This document shows positions 62,079 to 64,000 of a DNA stretch of 64,000 bases, piece by piece. The stretch lies in NCBI RefSeq assembly GCF_900156785.1, contig NZ_FTOP01000010.1, positions 62,001 through 126,000 of the forward strand, written 5' to 3'. The DNA comes from Belliella pelovolcani. Lineage in GTDB: Bacteria; Bacteroidota; Bacteroidia; Cytophagales; Cyclobacteriaceae. The position numbers were made by a program, and so were the translations under genes. Positions within the stretch are counted from its first letter, which is position 1, and the number at the start of each line of letters is the position of its first letter. The notes under the pieces are model-generated. The model did no database searches. It saw only the letters and a program-made list of their open reading frames with translations, and had not been told where the DNA came from.

Positions 62079-62975
62079 ATGCAAAGAAGAGATTTTATAA
62101 AGCATAGTTTACTGACAGGCCTAGGGCTCAGCCTGGCCCATCCGATTTTGGCATTGGACAGCTTTCCTGCCAAAGCTTCTCGATTGTGCATTTTGCACAC
62201 CAATGACATGCATTCTCGAATCGAGGCATTTCCCAATGATGGCAGCAGAAATGCTGGTCAAGGGGGAATGACCAAGCTGGCCTCTTTGATCAAAAAGATC
62301 AGAATTGAAGAGGACAACATCCTGCTATTGGATTCTGGAGATTTCTTCCAAGGCACTCCTTACTTCAATGTCTATGGAGGAGAACTGGAGCTCAAGCTGA
62401 TGTCTGAGATGGGCTATGATGCCAGTACGCTGGGCAATCATGAATTTGACAATGGGCTGGAAGGCATCGCCAATCAACTGGAACATGCCAAATTCGATAT
62501 TTTATCTTCCAATTATGATTTCAGCGAAACGATTCTGAAAGGCGCTTTCAAGCCCTACAAGGTATTCCATAAGTCAGGCTTGAAAATTGGCGTATTTGCA
62601 CTTGGTATCAAGCTAGAAGGACTGGTAGGTGCTAAAAATTACGGCAATACAAAGTACCTAGATCCTGCAAGTACGGCACAAGAGATGATTCAAGAACTTC
62701 AAAAAAAGAAATGTGATTTAATCATTTGCCTTTCACACTTGGGCTATTCAAGTGATGTCAGACTAGCGGAGCAAATATCAGGAATTGACTTGATCCTTGG
62801 TGGGCATAGCCATACATTTTTGGATGAACCAAATTTGCTCAAAAATGCCGAGGGACACCAAACAATCATCAATCAAGTTGGCACTGCGGCCTTGAGATTA
62901 GGGAAAATAGATTTTGAGTTTTCGAAGAATCAGCAAACTTCCTTTGCCTCAGCGAGAAATCTAAAGGTTTATTAG
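62079..62975 (+). CDS. Metallophosphatase/5'-nucleotidase N-terminal domain, Tat-exported
   Basis: 298-aa protein; the ATG at 62079 (MQRRDFIKHSLLTGLGLSLA) begins a twin-arginine signal and is preferred to an overlapping upstream start. The calcineurin-like metal motifs are all present: ILHTNDMHSRI, LLDSGDFFQGTPY, TLGNHEFDNG, ICLSHLGYS and LILGGHSHTFL. It carries the catalytic half that the preceding gene lacks. Different export routes (Tat here, lipoprotein for its partner) place both in the envelope. Confidence 0.92.
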   Translation: MQRRDFIKHSLLTGLGLSLAHPILALDSFPAKASRLCILHTNDMHSRIEAFPNDGSRNAGQGGMTKLASLIKKIRIEEDNILLLDSGDFFQGTPYFNVYGGELELKLMSEMGYDASTLGNHEFDNGLEGIANQLEHAKFDILSSNYDFSETILKGAFKPYKVFHKSGLKIGVFALGIKLEGLVGAKNYGNTKYLDPASTAQEMIQELQKKKCDLIICLSHLGYSSDVRLAEQISGIDLILGGHSHTFLDEPNLLKNAEGHQTIINQVGTAALRLGKIDFEFSKNQQTSFASARNLKVY

Positions 62976-63092
62976 AAAGTCAAGCGGAAAATGATTTTTT
63001 ATTTAAATATATTTTCCCCAAATTTGATGCCCCTCGAATTGAGCAAGGAGGGTTTTCTATCTTTTAAAACTAATGTTATTTTATCGGTATAA
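62976..63092. other. Spacer upstream of dnaA
   Basis: AT-rich. I found no convincing DnaA box (TTATCCACA-like) and no TAnnTTTG promoter, so origin function is not supported here. Confidence 0.4.
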
Positions 63093-64000
63093 ATGAGTTC
63101 AGAGGCTAATGCAGTATGGAAGGAATGTTTGCGTGTCATCGAGCAACACGTAAATGAACAAAGTTTCTCAACTTGGTTCAAACCTATCAATCCTGTTAGA
63201 TTAGATGGAAGTAGCCTGACGATACAGGTGCCGAGTCAGTTTTTTTACGAGTGGCTAGAGGACAACTATGTAGAAGTACTCAAGCTAGCCATCAAAACAA
63301 CCCTAGGTGCCGGCGGCAGATTAGAATATGCAGTAGTAGTGGACCGAGGTAATTCGCAGAACCAACCTTATATGGTCAGCTATCCTCAGGGAAATGCTTC
63401 TGCGACTGCCAAGAAAGCAAACATGAATGGGACACCACAAGAAAGTCGCAGCCCATTTGAGATGCAGTCTCTAGACAGCGACATGCTCTTACAATCCAAT
63501 CTCAACCCGAATTATTCTTTCAATACTTATATAGAAGGAGACTGCAATAGACTAGCCCGATCGGCTGGTTTTGCAGTAGCTACCAAGCCCGGCATCACTT
63601 CTTTCAACCCACTGATGGTCTATGGAGGTGTAGGATTAGGCAAAACACACCTGGTACAGGCCATAGGGAACGAAATCAAAAATGGCCCCGAAGATAAGTT
63701 TGTACTTTATGTTTCCTCTGAGAAATTTGTCAACCAATTCATGGATTCCATCAAAGATGGCAACGTGAAGAGTTTTACCAATTTCTACATGCAAGTTGAT
63801 GTGCTGATAATCGATGATATTCAGTTCTTGGCGGGCAAGGATAGGACGCAAGAGATGTTTTTCCATATCTTCAATCACCTGCACCAGAATAAGAAACAAA
63901 TTATCATGACCTCTGACTGTCCACCTAGGGACCTCAAAGGACTTGAAGAAAGGTTGCTCTCCAGGTTCAAGTGGGGCTTGACTGCTGATTTGCAGATGCC
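63093..64000 (+). CDS. dnaA: Chromosomal replication initiator DnaA, 3' partial
   Basis: The first 302 codons; no stop before the window end. Domain I (WKECLRVIEQHVNEQSFSTWFKPI) spans residues about 8-90. A variable linker rich in Asn/Ser/Gln is followed by domain II/III: LNPNYSFNTYIEGDCNRLARSAG, Walker A VYGGVGLGKTHLVQAIGNEI and Walker B DVLIIDDIQFLAGK, then the arginine-finger region GLEERLLSRFKWGL. It opens the origin with ATP. The DNA-binding domain IV lies outside the window. Confidence 0.97.
   Translation, partial: MSSEANAVWKECLRVIEQHVNEQSFSTWFKPINPVRLDGSSLTIQVPSQFFYEWLEDNYVEVLKLAIKTTLGAGGRLEYAVVVDRGNSQNQPYMVSYPQGNASATAKKANMNGTPQESRSPFEMQSLDSDMLLQSNLNPNYSFNTYIEGDCNRLARSAGFAVATKPGITSFNPLMVYGGVGLGKTHLVQAIGNEIKNGPEDKFVLYVSSEKFVNQFMDSIKDGNVKSFTNFYMQVDVLIIDDIQFLAGKDRTQEMFFHIFNHLHQNKKQIIMTSDCPPRDLKGLEERLLSRFKWGLTADLQM

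Noticed and set aside
62976-63092. oriC in front of dnaA
   Set aside because: No DnaA-box cluster or AT-rich repeat run could be found; the origin may lie elsewhere.

Overview
The window looks like chromosomal DNA of an aerobic member of the Bacteroidota, most likely the Cytophagales/Cyclobacteriaceae (Algoriphagus-like). Evidence: DUF4221-, DUF4421- and DUF1080-type proteins, a TonB-dependent receptor, exported Tat-type sugar isomerases beside a GMC dehydrogenase, monomeric isocitrate dehydrogenase, a heterodimeric methylmalonyl-CoA mutase, and promoters of the Bacteroidota form TTTG-N19-TAnnTTTG. The genus is an inference.

Layout. 1-5.8 kb: the end of a molybdopterin oxidoreductase, a lipoprotein, ribosomal protein S1 and an acyltransferase. 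6-14 kb: two divergent operons that read as one envelope sugar-oxidation module: DUF1080 hydrolase, cytochrome c and a sugar isomerase leftwards; permease, exported isomerase, GMC dehydrogenase, its small subunit and a second exported isomerase rightwards. 14-16.4 kb: an orphan membrane sensor domain, then a leftward tRNA cluster (Lys, Pro, Arg, Lys, Arg) holding eleven exact-length 83-bp repeats made from the 5' half of tRNA-Arg. 16.5-32.7 kb: housekeeping and envelope genes (GAPDH, IDH, deformylase, RuvX, CtpA-like and M1 peptidases, TonB receptor, PagL-like deacylase). 33-34.3 kb: a second tRNA locus (two tRNA-Val) with 5'-half-tRNA repeats and two 348-bp units, each carrying a GIY-YIG nuclease fused into a tRNA-Val-like sequence. 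34.4-43.8 kb: ALDH7, surface polysaccharide genes, an aminotransferase, and a MarR regulator with FNR and ferredoxin. 43.8-45.6 kb: an IS1182-family element. 45.6-51.1 kb: a DUF389 membrane protein and methylmalonyl-CoA mutase. 51.4-61.1 kb: an accessory island with a broken PIN toxin, a broken Fic gene, and a tight leftward operon (XRE regulator, PLD-SNF2 helicase, AlbA_2 protein, 46-aa ORF, internally deleted type IIG methylase, SWIM protein), flanked by imperfect direct repeats. 61.3-64 kb: a 5'-nucleotidase split into two genes, then the start of dnaA, which runs off the window.

The most unusual content is the pair of tRNA-linked repeat systems. In both tRNA families the normal anticodon stem is replaced, in the repeats, by the same kind of palindrome (core CCGATT...TCGG). 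The 5'-half copies lie directly upstream of an intact tRNA of the same identity, and in the Val locus a GIY-YIG nuclease is embedded in the repeat unit. This suggests a family of small elements that target the anticodon arm of tRNA genes and rebuild an intact tRNA when they insert. The second candidate is the helicase operon, whose methylase has lost its catalytic middle.
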